The notes: generated by a model not told the origin, from the letters alone. A stretch of DNA of 32,338 bases from Bacteroidales bacterium UBA2714 (GCA_002354035.1 DEKU01000062.1:1-32338), one strand, 5' to 3'. Positions 21,701 through 30,089 are shown, counted from the stretch's first letter. Program-made: numbers and translations.

Positions 21701-22684
21701 TTATTTGATATCTGCAAAATAGTTCATAAACTGGGTACGCATCAGCATGCTGGCCTTGTCGGTTTGCTTCAGGGCCAGTTTGCCGCGGAACTGGTCTATG
21801 TTATCATATCCTTTCTGCTCCATCCAGCTCTTGAGGCCGGCGTTCAACTCGCCGACATACTCAACCCCGTTGCGATACAGGCACGATGCAACCTGCACAG
21901 CTGTGGCTCCTGCCAGCAGCAGTTTGACCACATCGTGTGCATTGCTCACACCCGTAGTGGCACACAGGTCGCAACGCAATTTCTTGCTCATGATGGCTGT
22001 CCAGCGCAGGGTGTTGTACAGTTCGCCCGGCTGTGTCAATGAATCAGCGTTGCGGAGGCATTCCTCTTCAATGTCAATGTCCACCTGAAGCGATTTGTTG
22101 AACATCGTGATGCCCTGCACTCCCGACCACGAAAGCTGCTGCATAAACTTGGCCAGGTCGGTGAAATAAGTGCCCACCTTAATACTGATAGGGATAGAGA
22201 TGGTTTTGCGCAGCGACTGGATGATATTGCTGAAAGTCCTTTCCACGTCATCGGCCGAAAGCGAGGTGTCGAAGGGCATGATGGCCATATTCAGCTCCAG
22301 CGCATCGCATCCCGAATCCTGAAATTGCTTGGCATAAGTAATCCAGTTCTCGTGCGAATAGCAGTTGATACTGCCAATCACCGGAATAGATAGTTTGGAT
22401 TTTGCCTCCCGTATCAGTGTAAAGTACTTGGCCACAGAGTCGGCAGCCACATGTTGCGCTATATACTCATAGCTGTCGCCATAGTTTCCCACCGGGGCGT
22501 GGATATGCGTGTTGCGCTTTATATCATATATAATCTGTTCTTCGAAAATGGATTTCAGCACCACCGCTCCAACACCGCACTCCTGCATTTTGCAAAGGTT
22601 GTCAATGTTGGCTGTCAGTCCGCAACTGCCCGCTATAACGGGGCTGCTGAGCTCCATGCCGAGATATTTTGTCTTTGTGTTCAT
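21701..22684 (-). CDS. Dihydroorotate dehydrogenase-like flavoprotein
   Basis: I start it at 22684 (MNTKTKYLGMELSSP); a longer frame begins upstream of the promoter element. The 327-residue TIM-barrel protein follows the DHOD fold: SPVIAGSCGLTANIDN, VVLKSIFEEQI with the FMN-contact Lys, GSINCYSHENW, ISIKVGTYFTD, and GVSNAHDVVKLLLAGATAVQVAS for the FMN phosphate. The stretch LELNMAIMPFDTS stands where true DHOD enzymes have N-x-S-C-P-N or a catalytic Ser. The active-site base therefore looks missing, and the substrate is probably not dihydroorotate. It heads the cluster with the four-helix protein, kdsA and the exonuclease. Confidence 0.9.
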   Translation of the reverse strand: MNTKTKYLGMELSSPVIAGSCGLTANIDNLCKMQECGVGAVVLKSIFEEQIIYDIKRNTHIHAPVGNYGDSYEYIAQHVAADSVAKYFTLIREAKSKLSIPVIGSINCYSHENWITYAKQFQDSGCDALELNMAIMPFDTSLSADDVERTFSNIIQSLRKTISIPISIKVGTYFTDLAKFMQQLSWSGVQGITMFNKSLQVDIDIEEECLRNADSLTQPGELYNTLRWTAIMSKKLRCDLCATTGVSNAHDVVKLLLAGATAVQVASCLYRNGVEYVGELNAGLKSWMEQKGYDNIDQFRGKLALKQTDKASMLMRTQFMNYFADIK

Positions 22685-22726
22685 AATCTCATTTTTTTGG
22701 TATTCTATACATAAAAATCCAATTTG

Positions 22727-22734
22727 CAAAGATA
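22727..22734 (-). promoter_or_regulatory. Promoter -7 element for the DHOD-like gene
   Basis: On the minus strand this reads TATCTTTG, a perfect TAnnTTTG match 42 bp before the ATG at 22684. A TTTG lies 16 bp further upstream (22751-22754). Confidence 0.6.
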
Positions 22735-22892
22735 AATAAAAAATGCAATTCAAACTTTTTTTTTTAGAAGATTTTCAATCAAATCTATGCAAGTGTCCAT
22801 ATATCAACCTATTGTGAAATGTTAAATTTCTTTCTCGCTCCCAATTCTGCCCCAAGAATAAAAAATATTTCGTCCCAATGAAAAAAAATGAC

Positions 22893-22900
22893 TAATTTTG
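22893..22900 (+). promoter_or_regulatory. Promoter -7 element for the TPR protein gene
   Basis: TAATTTTG matches TAnnTTTG and lies 30 bp before the ATG at 22931. No clear -33 element is seen. It faces away from the DHOD-like promoter. Confidence 0.55.
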
Positions 22901-22930
22901 CACTTTGGAAAAATAAAAAAATACTACATA

Positions 22931-23599
22931 ATGAAAGAGAATACAGAAGAGAAAAATCTTGAAGTCAGCGGCGTTATCGCCAAAACTGAACAGTACATCA
23001 GAAAGAACAAAAAAGCACTCACCATTGCAGGTTGCGCCGTCGTGGTGGTGGCATTAGCCATCTGGGCCTACGTCGCTCTCGTGGCTCAGCCCCGTCAGGT
23101 CCGCGCCAGCGAGGACATGTTTGCCGCCGAGCAGTGGTTCAACGAAGGCGACTTCGAGAAGGCCCTCAACGGCAACGACGAGTTCATGGGTTTCAACGCC
23201 GTCATCGACGAGTATGGCTGCACCAAGGCCGCCAACCTGGCAAAATACTATGCCGGCATCTGCGAACTCAATCTTGGCAACTACGACCAAGCCATCGACC
23301 GTCTTAAATCCTACAAAGGCAAAGACCTCTTCACCGGCGCTCTCGCCCAGATGCTCATCGGCGATGCCTATGCCGAGAAGGGCAACCCTGCCGAAGCCGT
23401 CAAATACTACCAGAAGGCCGCCGACAACAGCGCCGACAACTACGCCGTGGCTCCTGTAGCCCTCTGGAAAGCTGGCATGATGTACCTCCAGCAGGACAAC
23501 AAACAGGCCGCCCACAAAGCCTTCCAGACCATCAAGGACAACTACCCTGAAAGTCCCGAATGGAACGAAGTTGACAAATATCTGGCCCTCGCCGAATAA
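22931..23599 (+). CDS. Membrane-anchored tetratricopeptide-repeat protein
   Basis: This 222-residue protein has a charged cytoplasmic N-terminus, one membrane segment (KKALTIAGCAVVVVALAIWA, ~28-51) and a periplasmic domain of TPR helices (NLAKYYAGICELNLGNYDQA, GDAYAEKGNPAEAVKYYQKA, VALWKAGMMYLQQDNKQAA). The layout resembles the YfgM family, which helps secreted proteins fold next to the Sec translocon. That role is inferred from the layout only. It is a single-gene unit with its own promoter and terminator. Confidence 0.88.
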   Translation: MKENTEEKNLEVSGVIAKTEQYIRKNKKALTIAGCAVVVVALAIWAYVALVAQPRQVRASEDMFAAEQWFNEGDFEKALNGNDEFMGFNAVIDEYGCTKAANLAKYYAGICELNLGNYDQAIDRLKSYKGKDLFTGALAQMLIGDAYAEKGNPAEAVKYYQKAADNSADNYAVAPVALWKAGMMYLQQDNKQAAHKAFQTIKDNYPESPEWNEVDKYLALAE

Positions 23600-23616
23600 G
23601 ACTTACAATAGTCCTC

Positions 23617-23657
23617 AAAACGAAGCAGCCTCCTTGCAAGGAGGCTGCTTCGTTTTT
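23617..23657. terminator. Bidirectional terminator between TPR gene and galM
   Basis: A very long perfect stem (AAACGAAGCAGCCTCCTT and its complement) closes on a 2-nt centre. It is flanked by A on the left and T on the right, so it can stop transcripts from both sides. Confidence 0.95.
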
Positions 23658-23679
23658 GTCTCATGGATTGAAATAAACT

Positions 23680-24693
23680 TTATTCCGTGGTCGAGAACCG
23701 ATAAACCGAATGGCTCTCAAACCGCTCGCCGGGGTTGAGGAACGGGTTCGACTCTGCCCAGTTGTGGTTTGGGCTGTCGGGAAATTTCTGCGTCTCCAGA
23801 CACACCGCGCTGCGCCGTCCATAAGCCGTCCCGCCTTTCCCCACAATGCTCCCGTCCAGAAAATTGCCCGTATACACCTGCATCCCCGGTTCAGACGTGA
23901 ACACCTCCAGGGCAATCCCCGTCGCCGGGCTCTCCAATCGGGCGCACCGACGGCTCATATCCCCCCGATGGTTCAACACCCAGCAATGGTCATAGCCGCT
24001 GCCGTTGCGCAGCTGCTCATCCTCCTTGTCAATATCGAGGCCAATGGCCTTAGGGTGGCGGAAATCAAACGGCGTGTCCTGCACCCCGGCCATCATCCCA
24101 AGGGGCAGACTGGTGGGGTCGATAGGCAAATAACGGTCGGCATCGATAGTCAACACATGGTTCATCGCCGACCCCTGCGCGCTCCCGTTGAGATTGAAAT
24201 AGCTGTGGTTCGTCATATTGATGACCGTGGGGGCATCGGTCGTGGCCGAATAGTCTATCGCCAAGGCGTTGTCGTCCGTCAGCCGGTAGACCATCTCCAC
24301 CCGCACCCTGCCCGGAAAACCGTTGTCGCCGTCGGGGCTGTCCAGCACCATCTTAATCGAACTGTCGGTAGTGTGCACCACCTCAAACGGCCTGTACTGC
24401 CATCCGTCGGGACCTCCGTGCAGACAATGAGGCCCGTTGTTCTGCGGCAGTTGCCAGGCACGGCCGCCTATTACTATCCGCCCGTTCCCAATCCGGTTGG
24501 CATAGCGGCCTATGGCTGCGCCGAAATCGCCCAGGTGATTCTCCTTCAGATACTCCTCGGCGCGGTCAAACCCCAGCACCACATCCTGCCATCCGCCTTG
24601 GCGGTCGGCCACCAGCAGTTGCATGATGCGGCCGCCATAGTTTGTCACCACAGCCCGCATCCCGTTCTTGTTGCTTAGCGCAAAAGTCTTCAT
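23680..24693 (-). CDS. galM: Aldose 1-epimerase (mutarotase)
   Basis: GalM interconverts alpha and beta anomers of aldoses such as galactose and glucose. I prefer the ATG at 24693 (MKTFALS), which has AAAGGA at a good distance; the ATG at 24702 would touch it. The product is 337 residues. It has GRYANRIGNGR, NNGPHCLHGGPDG (catalytic His92), TNHSYFNLNG (His163) and the base Glu300 in VCLETQKFPDSPN, all normal for the family. No signal peptide is seen, so it is cytoplasmic. It follows the C_GCAxxG_C_C gene by 34 bp and ends at a bidirectional terminator. Confidence 0.95.
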   Translation of the reverse strand: MKTFALSNKNGMRAVVTNYGGRIMQLLVADRQGGWQDVVLGFDRAEEYLKENHLGDFGAAIGRYANRIGNGRIVIGGRAWQLPQNNGPHCLHGGPDGWQYRPFEVVHTTDSSIKMVLDSPDGDNGFPGRVRVEMVYRLTDDNALAIDYSATTDAPTVINMTNHSYFNLNGSAQGSAMNHVLTIDADRYLPIDPTSLPLGMMAGVQDTPFDFRHPKAIGLDIDKEDEQLRNGSGYDHCWVLNHRGDMSRRCARLESPATGIALEVFTSEPGMQVYTGNFLDGSIVGKGGTAYGRRSAVCLETQKFPDSPNHNWAESNPFLNPGERFESHSVYRFSTTE

Positions 24694-24727
24694 GCTAACC
24701 ATCCTTTGCAGTTAAAAACCTGATCTT

Positions 24728-25099
24728 TCAAAGCGTCTCGCCCAGCAGCCGTGCCGCGCAGGCCACAAGGTCGTTGCACGAATGGTCGCGCCCCTGCAGC
24801 TGCAGCAAGCGCATACAGTTCAGGTCCCCATTCTCCTCGCGGAAACGGTTCCCCAACCCCTTCACCATCATGCTCTGCTCCATAAGGCCGCACACCATGG
24901 CCATCCCCGTCACACATCCGCAAGTCTCCCTCAGGCCCGAAATGCCCCGGCCGAAGGGGGCTGCCATCTTCGCCGCTGTGGGCTCGTCCACGGGCAGCAG
25001 GTCAGCAAACGCAAGCACCACCGACTGGCAGCAGTTGCAGCCGTCGGCATGCAGTTGCCGAGCCTTTGCCACGCGCAATTCTATCTCTTCTGTATTCAT
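24728..25099 (-). CDS. C_GCAxxG_C_C family protein
   Basis: This 123-residue protein starts at 25099 (MNTEEIELRVAKA). It shows the Cys pattern of the C_GCAxxG_C_C family: Cys21, 23 and 24 in DGCNCCQSVVLAF, Cys60/62 in CGCVTGMAMVCG (with Cys70), Cys95 in DLNCMRLL and Cys108 in HSCNDLV. The family is thought to be redox-active or metal-binding, and the reaction is not established. The second motif reads CGCVTG where the name-giving pattern has GCAxxG. It is upstream of galM and downstream of an MBOAT gene remnant, whose promoter probably serves it. Confidence 0.88.
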   Translation of the reverse strand: MNTEEIELRVAKARQLHADGCNCCQSVVLAFADLLPVDEPTAAKMAAPFGRGISGLRETCGCVTGMAMVCGLMEQSMMVKGLGNRFREENGDLNCMRLLQLQGRDHSCNDLVACAARLLGETL

Positions 25100-25154
25100 A
25101 TAGTCATATTTAAAAGTTTCACATAGGGTAGGTTCGCGCCATGCCCACGTGCCT

Positions 25155-25274
25155 TCATCGTCTCCAGCCTGTCGGCAGCAAAGGCATAGCCCACCGCCCA
25201 TTGGACGGCAACAGACAGTACACCAGCGTCACCACCGGCAAGAATATCATGAATGGCAATATGTTGAACAGCAT
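25155..25274 (-). pseudogene. Remnant of an MBOAT O-acyltransferase gene (N-terminal 39 codons)
   Basis: Translating the minus strand from the ATG at 25274 gives 39 residues, MLFNILPFMIFLPVVTLVYC followed by LLPSNGRW and a stop. The first ~28 residues match the typical opening of membrane-bound O-acyltransferases ('MLFNSxxFLIFLPIVxxLYxLLPxxxRW'). After that the likeness ends and a stop follows, so more than 400 residues are missing. An intact MBOAT gene lies at 27409-28839. The ATG is 22 bp after a perfect promoter -7 element. Confidence 0.6.
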
Positions 25275-25296
25275 GTCGGTTTACTCTAACAACCTG

Positions 25297-25304
25297 CAAA
25301 GATA
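25297..25304 (-). promoter_or_regulatory. Promoter -7 element before the MBOAT remnant
   Basis: On the minus strand this reads TATCTTTG, a perfect TAnnTTTG. It would now drive the remnant, the C_GCAxxG_C_C gene and galM. Confidence 0.6.
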
Positions 25305-25336
25305 CAATATTTTTTTCGCACATGCGTTATTCCGGC

Positions 25337-25900
25337 ATGAAAAAAGCACTTTTAACACTTCTGGCTCTCCTGCCGCTCTACCTCTGCGCACAGGAATATG
25401 ATTTTGCAAAGAAGATAGGCGGCAACACGCTCTACTTCTACATCACCTCCACAGGCGGCAAAAACGGCCCCACGGTCGAGGTCACCTTCCCCGCCGACAA
25501 CGAGGAGCAGCCCTGGAAAGGCTTCCGAAAACCCAGCGGACAGCTCGTCATACCCGAAACCGTCACCCCCGACCGCTCGCGGGGCCGCCACGCCGACCCC
25601 GACGACGACGATACCACCGTCTATACCGTCACCGCCATCCGCTATTTCGCCTTTGCTGGCTGCGACCGCATCAAAAGGCTCACCCTCCCGCCCACCATCC
25701 GCGACATCGGCGAGGGGGCTTTTGCCGGATGCACACGTATCGAGTACATCGTTTCCCAGGCCTCCGAGCCTCCCCGTCTCGACGAGTCTTCGTTCGACAA
25801 AGTGAATCTCGACATCCCCGTGCGCGTCCCCGCCGCCACCTACGAGCTCTATCATCAGGCTGTCGGCTGGCGTCAGTTCAGCGAGATAGTCGAGTACTGA
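25337..25900 (+). CDS. Secreted BspA-like leucine-rich-repeat protein
   Basis: I start it at 25337 (MKKALLTLLALLPLYLCAQ, a signal peptide), giving 187 residues. The C-terminal half has BspA-type LRR_5 units: TAIRYFAFAGCDRIKRLTLP, TIRDIGEGAFAGCTRIEYIV and the closing VPAATYELYHQAVGWRQFSEI, which is the usual end of such proteins in Bacteroidetes. The middle has an acidic run (DPDDDDTT). With only about two repeats it is short for the family. It may bind proteins at the cell surface or in the periplasm. It is divergent from the MBOAT remnant. Confidence 0.83.
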   Translation: MKKALLTLLALLPLYLCAQEYDFAKKIGGNTLYFYITSTGGKNGPTVEVTFPADNEEQPWKGFRKPSGQLVIPETVTPDRSRGRHADPDDDDTTVYTVTAIRYFAFAGCDRIKRLTLPPTIRDIGEGAFAGCTRIEYIVSQASEPPRLDESSFDKVNLDIPVRVPAATYELYHQAVGWRQFSEIVEY

Positions 25901-25956
25901 CTGCGGGCGTGCCTCGCCCCCACCACCTCCGCTCTGCCTCCGCTCCTTCTTCGATA

Positions 25957-26000
25957 TTTATACAGTATTTATACAGTAGTTCTACAGTATTTATCCTATC
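25957..26000. repeat. Short tandem repeat with 11-bp period
   Basis: TTTATACAGTA occurs twice in a row (25957-25978), then GTTCTACAGTA (25979-25989) and a half copy TTTATCC. TACAGTA therefore recurs three times exactly one helical turn apart, between two convergent genes. Confidence 0.75.
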
Positions 26001-26072
26001 GTCATGCGATAAAGAGTATGCAAAGTGGCGGGGAATTGGCGTCGAAGGAGTGGAATTGCAGTGGGGTCGCGG

Positions 26073-27398
26073 TCAGGGCCGGAGTTGGGTCAGGCGGCTG
26101 CTGCGCTTGGTTGGCACCTCCTCGGCAAGGGCGGGGAAATATTGCTCCAGGTAGCGTTCCATGCGCTCGTCCACACTAAGTGTGGACGGAGCGTTGGCCA
26201 GGCTGTCGCGCACGGCTTGAATCTCGTCGGGGTCGTAGCAGAGTTCCAGCAGGGCGCGGTCGACAAAGCCGTTGCCAAGGTTGTAGAGTTGCACGGTGCA
26301 GTAGGACAGCATCACGTAGTCGGCCTGGAGCAGTTGCTCCACAAGGTCGATATTGGCCACGTTGTCGTGGGCTGTGTCGTAGTAGATGGTGCTGAAGTAG
26401 TACCAGTAGCGGAAGTTGGAGAAGAGTTCCTGAATGGGGTAATTGTGCAGGATGTTCCAGAAGAACGAGTCGCCTATCACCACGAGCGAGGGGTTGCTGT
26501 CGGGTGCCGGGTCGGCTACGGCCACGTCGACGTATTGGTTGCGTTCGGTGGGTATGCGGAAGGTTTTGTTCAGCAGGTCGTCCAGGTCGGCATCGGGCTC
26601 GCGGGTGGAGGCGTAGTAGGGTTGGCCCAGCTTTACGGGACGGATGGCGGGGCCGAAGGTTTGCATGAAGCGCATGATGGAGTCGAAGGCATAGGTGCTG
26701 GCGATGTTGCTCCAGTGGGTGCCCGTCTGGGTGAAGAGCAGGTAGGGGGTGCGGCCCCGCAGGCTGTCGAAACAGTGGCATATATCCACATGACGGATGC
26801 CGTAGAGGGGTGCGCACTGGCGGTAGAAGTCGTAGGCGCGGTGGTGGCCAAAGAGGCGTTGGCTGCGGGCGTGGGCGCCGCGGTCGGGCAGGTGTTGGGG
26901 GTAGATGCGCTCTTTGCCGGGCAGCAGGGCCAGGAAGAGGTGGGTGCCTTGCTGGTCGAGAATGGCCTGCAATTTGGCCAGACGGCTTATGCGGCGGAAG
27001 AACACTTGGTCTTTCTCGTAGTCTGGCACACTGTCAGGATAGAAGTGGGCATAGCAGCCGGTGTAGTATTCGTCCACGAACCAGGGTTCGAACAGGTAGT
27101 CGTGCTGGCCTATGGCCACAGCGCCGGGGTTGGTGGAGCGGTGGTAGGCGGTCCAGAGGTATTGGTTGTAGAGGCGTATGGCGGGTTCGCGGAAGCCGTG
27201 ATGTTCTTTCAGGTAGTGGTCGAGGTCCTGTTGCCATTGCCCGCTGGCGAAGGCTTGGGGGGTGAAGGCGGGTCGCTCGGCGCTGAGGTAGGCCCCTTTG
27301 AGGGGTTTGAGGGGCAGGAAATGGGTCAGTCCCTGCAGGATGGTGAGCAGCAGGAGGCTGATGGTGACGAGGCAGAGGATTTTGGGCAGGCGGTGCAT
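26073..27398 (-). CDS. AlgX/AlgJ-like O-acetylation protein (SGNH-like)
   Basis: This 441-residue protein has an N-terminal membrane anchor or uncleaved signal (about 6-25) and a periplasmic SGNH-like domain of the AlgX/AlgJ type, which places acetyl groups on exported polysaccharides with an MBOAT partner. Seen are HHGFREPAIRLYNQY (66-80), LLPGKERIYPQHLP, TGTHWSNIAS (225-234) and VVIGDSFFWN (306-315) with the nucleophile Ser311. The His of the usual DxHW motif is kept (His228), but the Asp two before it is Gly226, so activity may be altered or the Asp may lie elsewhere. It follows the MBOAT gene by 10 bp. Confidence 0.85.
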   Translation of the reverse strand: MHRLPKILCLVTISLLLLTILQGLTHFLPLKPLKGAYLSAERPAFTPQAFASGQWQQDLDHYLKEHHGFREPAIRLYNQYLWTAYHRSTNPGAVAIGQHDYLFEPWFVDEYYTGCYAHFYPDSVPDYEKDQVFFRRISRLAKLQAILDQQGTHLFLALLPGKERIYPQHLPDRGAHARSQRLFGHHRAYDFYRQCAPLYGIRHVDICHCFDSLRGRTPYLLFTQTGTHWSNIASTYAFDSIMRFMQTFGPAIRPVKLGQPYYASTREPDADLDDLLNKTFRIPTERNQYVDVAVADPAPDSNPSLVVIGDSFFWNILHNYPIQELFSNFRYWYYFSTIYYDTAHDNVANIDLVEQLLQADYVMLSYCTVQLYNLGNGFVDRALLELCYDPDEIQAVRDSLANAPSTLSVDERMERYLEQYFPALAEEVPTKRSSRLTQLRP

Positions 27399-27408
27399 GG
27401 CGTGGGGG

Positions 27409-28839
27409 TTAGAATCGGAAATAGATGAACGGACTGAAATCGGTGGCGGTCAGGGCTCCGAGGCAGAAGAAGAGGAGCAGGCACGCTGCGGCCCATACGG
27501 CTATGTGTGTGGCGGGGCGGTAGTTGGTGTAGTAGGCGGCCTGTTGCATTTTCCGGCCCAAGGGCAGGAGGGTGATGAAGGCAAAAATCAGGGCTGTGGC
27601 CAGGGTGGTGTAGTACTGGGGGTCGGCGGCCAGGTCGAGGGGCTGGAACTGGAAGGCGAAAAGGCGCTGGATGAAGAGCCAGCAGGAGGGGAGGTCCTCG
27701 ATGCGGAAGATGGCCCATCCCACCAAGAGGATGATGAATGTGGGCAGCACAAAGAGGGGATGGCGCCGACGGGTGTCGAGCAGTGGCACGCGCCGCGAAA
27801 GGAATCGTTCCACCACGAGGAAGAAGCCGTGGTAGGCTCCCCACAGCACGTAGTTCCAGCTGGCGCCGTGCCACAGGCCGCTGAGCAGGAAGACAATCCA
27901 GAGGTTGAGGTAGGTGCGGCCCGCGCCGCGGCGGTTTCCCCCTAAGGGGATGTAGAGGTAGTTGCGCATGAAGGAGCCGAGGGTGATGTGCCAGCGGCGC
28001 CAGAACTCGGTGATGGAGGCCGAGGTGTAGGGGTTGTCGAAGTTCTCCGGGAAGCGGAAACCCATGATGCGGCCCAGGCCGATGGCCATGTCGCTGTAGC
28101 CCGAGAAGTCGAAATAGAGCTGCATGGTGTAGGCCATGATGGTGACCCAGGCGGTGGTGGAGTCGAGGGCGGTGAGGTCGGAGGCGAGGACGGTGTCGAC
28201 CGTGCGCCCTATCACGTCGGCGATAAGCACTTTCTTGCTCAACCCTATGACGAAGCGGTAGAAACCTTGCAGGCACTCGTCCCACCGCAATCGGCGGCGG
28301 GCTGTAATCTGGTCGGCGATGTCGGTGTAGCGCACTATGGGGCCGGCAATGAGCTGGGGGAACATGATGATGTAGACCACATAGTCGGTAAGGCGGCGCA
28401 TGGGGGCATTGACCCCGCGGTAGGTGTCGACCACGTAGGTGAGCGACTGGAAGGTGAAGAAGCTGATGCCTATGGGCAGCAGCACCTTGGCCCAAGGCAA
28501 AGGCGACAGCCCGAAGAGGGCGAGGAGGGCGTTGAGATTGTCGACAAAGAAGTTGGCATATTTGAAGTAGGCTAACAGGCCGAGGCATAGCACGATGGCC
28601 AGTGTGCAATAGAGCTTTTTGAGGGCTGGACGCGGAGCCTGGTGCATGGCGCGGACCAGGTAGAAGTTGGCCACGGTGGAGGCTAAGAGAATCAGTATGA
28701 AGTCGGGTGCGCCCCAGGCGTAGAACACGATGGAGGCCACAAGCAGGACGGCGTTGCGCCACCGGACTGGTGCCAGAAAGTAGAGCAGCAGGAACACCGG
28801 CAGGAAATAGAGCAGGAAGATATGGCTGCTGAAAATCAT
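27409..28839 (-). CDS. MBOAT family O-acyltransferase (AlgI/DltB-like)
   Basis: This 476-residue polytopic inner-membrane protein should move acyl groups, most likely acetyl, across the membrane for transfer to a glycan. Motifs are YFKYANFF (91-98), LPIGISFFTFQSLTYVVDTY (121-140), FPQLIAGPIVRY, LYFDFSGYSDMAIGLG, FDNPYTSASITEFWRRWHIT (267-286) and YIPLGGNR. The catalytic His324 lies in SGLWHGASWN. Length and motifs are complete. It overlaps the upstream polytopic gene by 4 bp (ATGA) and precedes the AlgX/AlgJ-like gene by 10 bp, which is the classic pairing for polysaccharide O-acetylation. Confidence 0.95.
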   Translation of the reverse strand: MIFSSHIFLLYFLPVFLLLYFLAPVRWRNAVLLVASIVFYAWGAPDFILILLASTVANFYLVRAMHQAPRPALKKLYCTLAIVLCLGLLAYFKYANFFVDNLNALLALFGLSPLPWAKVLLPIGISFFTFQSLTYVVDTYRGVNAPMRRLTDYVVYIIMFPQLIAGPIVRYTDIADQITARRRLRWDECLQGFYRFVIGLSKKVLIADVIGRTVDTVLASDLTALDSTTAWVTIMAYTMQLYFDFSGYSDMAIGLGRIMGFRFPENFDNPYTSASITEFWRRWHITLGSFMRNYLYIPLGGNRRGAGRTYLNLWIVFLLSGLWHGASWNYVLWGAYHGFFLVVERFLSRRVPLLDTRRRHPLFVLPTFIILLVGWAIFRIEDLPSCWLFIQRLFAFQFQPLDLAADPQYYTTLATALIFAFITLLPLGRKMQQAAYYTNYRPATHIAVWAAACLLLFFCLGALTATDFSPFIYFRF

Positions 28840-30089
28840 CGCAGGGAGGTGGGGTGTTTAGGGTGCAGGGGGATGCGGCGCCAGTCGACCAGCGAAGCCA
28901 CAGCAAAGAAGATGGCCATGAGGGGCACGGCAAGGCTGCGGTAGGTGAACCAATAGTGCAGATAGGAATGGTCGGCCGCTACCAGATACCATGCCAAGGG
29001 GGGGAGGGCTGTGAGTAGGCACAGCAACGCCGTGGGGAGGCCACTGCGGTTGAACCGCCAGAGGGCCAGGACGAGCAGGATGATGAGGGTGATGCAAACG
29101 AACGACCAGGGCAGGAGGTCGAGGTTGCGGGTCAGAGCGTCGAGGCGTGAATAGTCTATGTATGCACCTGCCCGGATGGAGAAATTGGCTGCACCGTCGC
29201 GGATGACGTTCTCGCCCGTCAGCAGGGTGGCGATGCCCCATTTCGAAACCCATGTGGTGCCGTAGCTCACCACCCATAGCAGCGAGGCCACAGCCCAGTC
29301 TTTCAGCCGGCGCAGGAATGGTGCGGGCAGGGGATGGCGCCACTGCATGATGAGATAGACGCACAGGGGGATTCCCCACGTGAGCATGGGGCAGGTGAGG
29401 AGGTCGAAAAAAGCGGTGAGTGAACCCAAGACGAACAGCAGCCGGTTGAGCTGCGAAGGCTTTTTGACGTGGTTCAGGACCACCAGTGAGCCTATCAGGG
29501 ACAGCGCCAGCACGGGCAGCAGCTGGATGGAAAACTGCATGATGAACACGTTGACAAGGGTCAGGACCAGCACGTAAAGCGAAGCCACAGCAAGGCCACA
29601 ACGGCGGAACAAAGCCACCACAATCCACACCAAGAGCAGCGACGAGAGGAGATAAAAGAGCGTGCGGAGCGAGGTGTAATCGGCCATCAGCAGCAAGAAC
29701 CGCATCAAGAAGGTGCTGCCATGCCAGTAGCGCCCATAGTGGAGGGTGCGCAGTGTAGTGTCGCCCTCTGTGAGCCGCTGCAGACTGTTGCACTGCTCGC
29801 CACCACCGTCGGCCCGAGGCACGAGCAGCATGTTGGTGAGCAGGCTGTCTCTGCCCCCGCGGCAGGCTTGGTTGATGATAAGGGCATCGGTGAAGTTGTC
29901 CATATAGTATTTTGGACGGCAGCTGATGGCAAAAGCAAAATCCGACTGGAGGTCGCCCAGGGTTTGGGTCTTGGCGGCATGGCGGACGATGGGTCCATTG
30001 GGCAACAGCGACGATACAAGGGCAAAGAGCAGATAGGCGGCTATGAGGCCGACAAAGAGCATCGGATATTTGACCCAGGGACGTCTCAT
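28836..30089 (-). CDS. Polytopic membrane protein, possible GtrC-like glycosyltransferase
   Basis: The start at 30089 (MRRPWVKYPMLF) overlaps the stop of the glycosyltransferase gene upstream (ATGA), giving 417 residues. One N-terminal membrane segment is followed by a ~90-residue outer loop (RPKYYMDNFTDALIINQA... LHYGRYWHGSTFLMRFLL) and then about nine more membrane segments. The 'YGRYWHG' motif and the first-loop layout recall GtrC-type, GT-C-fold enzymes that transfer a sugar from polyprenyl phosphate at the outer face of the membrane. That assignment rests on layout and on the GtrB-like neighbour. It could instead be an unrelated transporter. Confidence 0.75.
   Translation of the reverse strand: MRRPWVKYPMLFVGLIAAYLLFALVSSLLPNGPIVRHAAKTQTLGDLQSDFAFAISCRPKYYMDNFTDALIINQACRGGRDSLLTNMLLVPRADGGGEQCNSLQRLTEGDTTLRTLHYGRYWHGSTFLMRFLLLMADYTSLRTLFYLLSSLLLVWIVVALFRRCGLAVASLYVLVLTLVNVFIMQFSIQLLPVLALSLIGSLVVLNHVKKPSQLNRLLFVLGSLTAFFDLLTCPMLTWGIPLCVYLIMQWRHPLPAPFLRRLKDWAVASLLWVVSYGTTWVSKWGIATLLTGENVIRDGAANFSIRAGAYIDYSRLDALTRNLDLLPWSFVCITLIILLVLALWRFNRSGLPTALLCLLTALPPLAWYLVAADHSYLHYWFTYRSLAVPLMAIFFAVASLVDWRRIPLHPKHPTSLR

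Noticed and set aside
26025..27428. A 467-codon plus-strand open frame
   Set aside because: It is antisense to the AlgX/AlgJ-like gene, is dominated by Val/Gly/Ala, and has no recognisable domain.
27326..28933. A 535-codon minus-strand frame overlapping the MBOAT gene
   Set aside because: It is a shifted frame of the MBOAT gene, rich in Pro, Arg and His. The MBOAT frame carries all family motifs.
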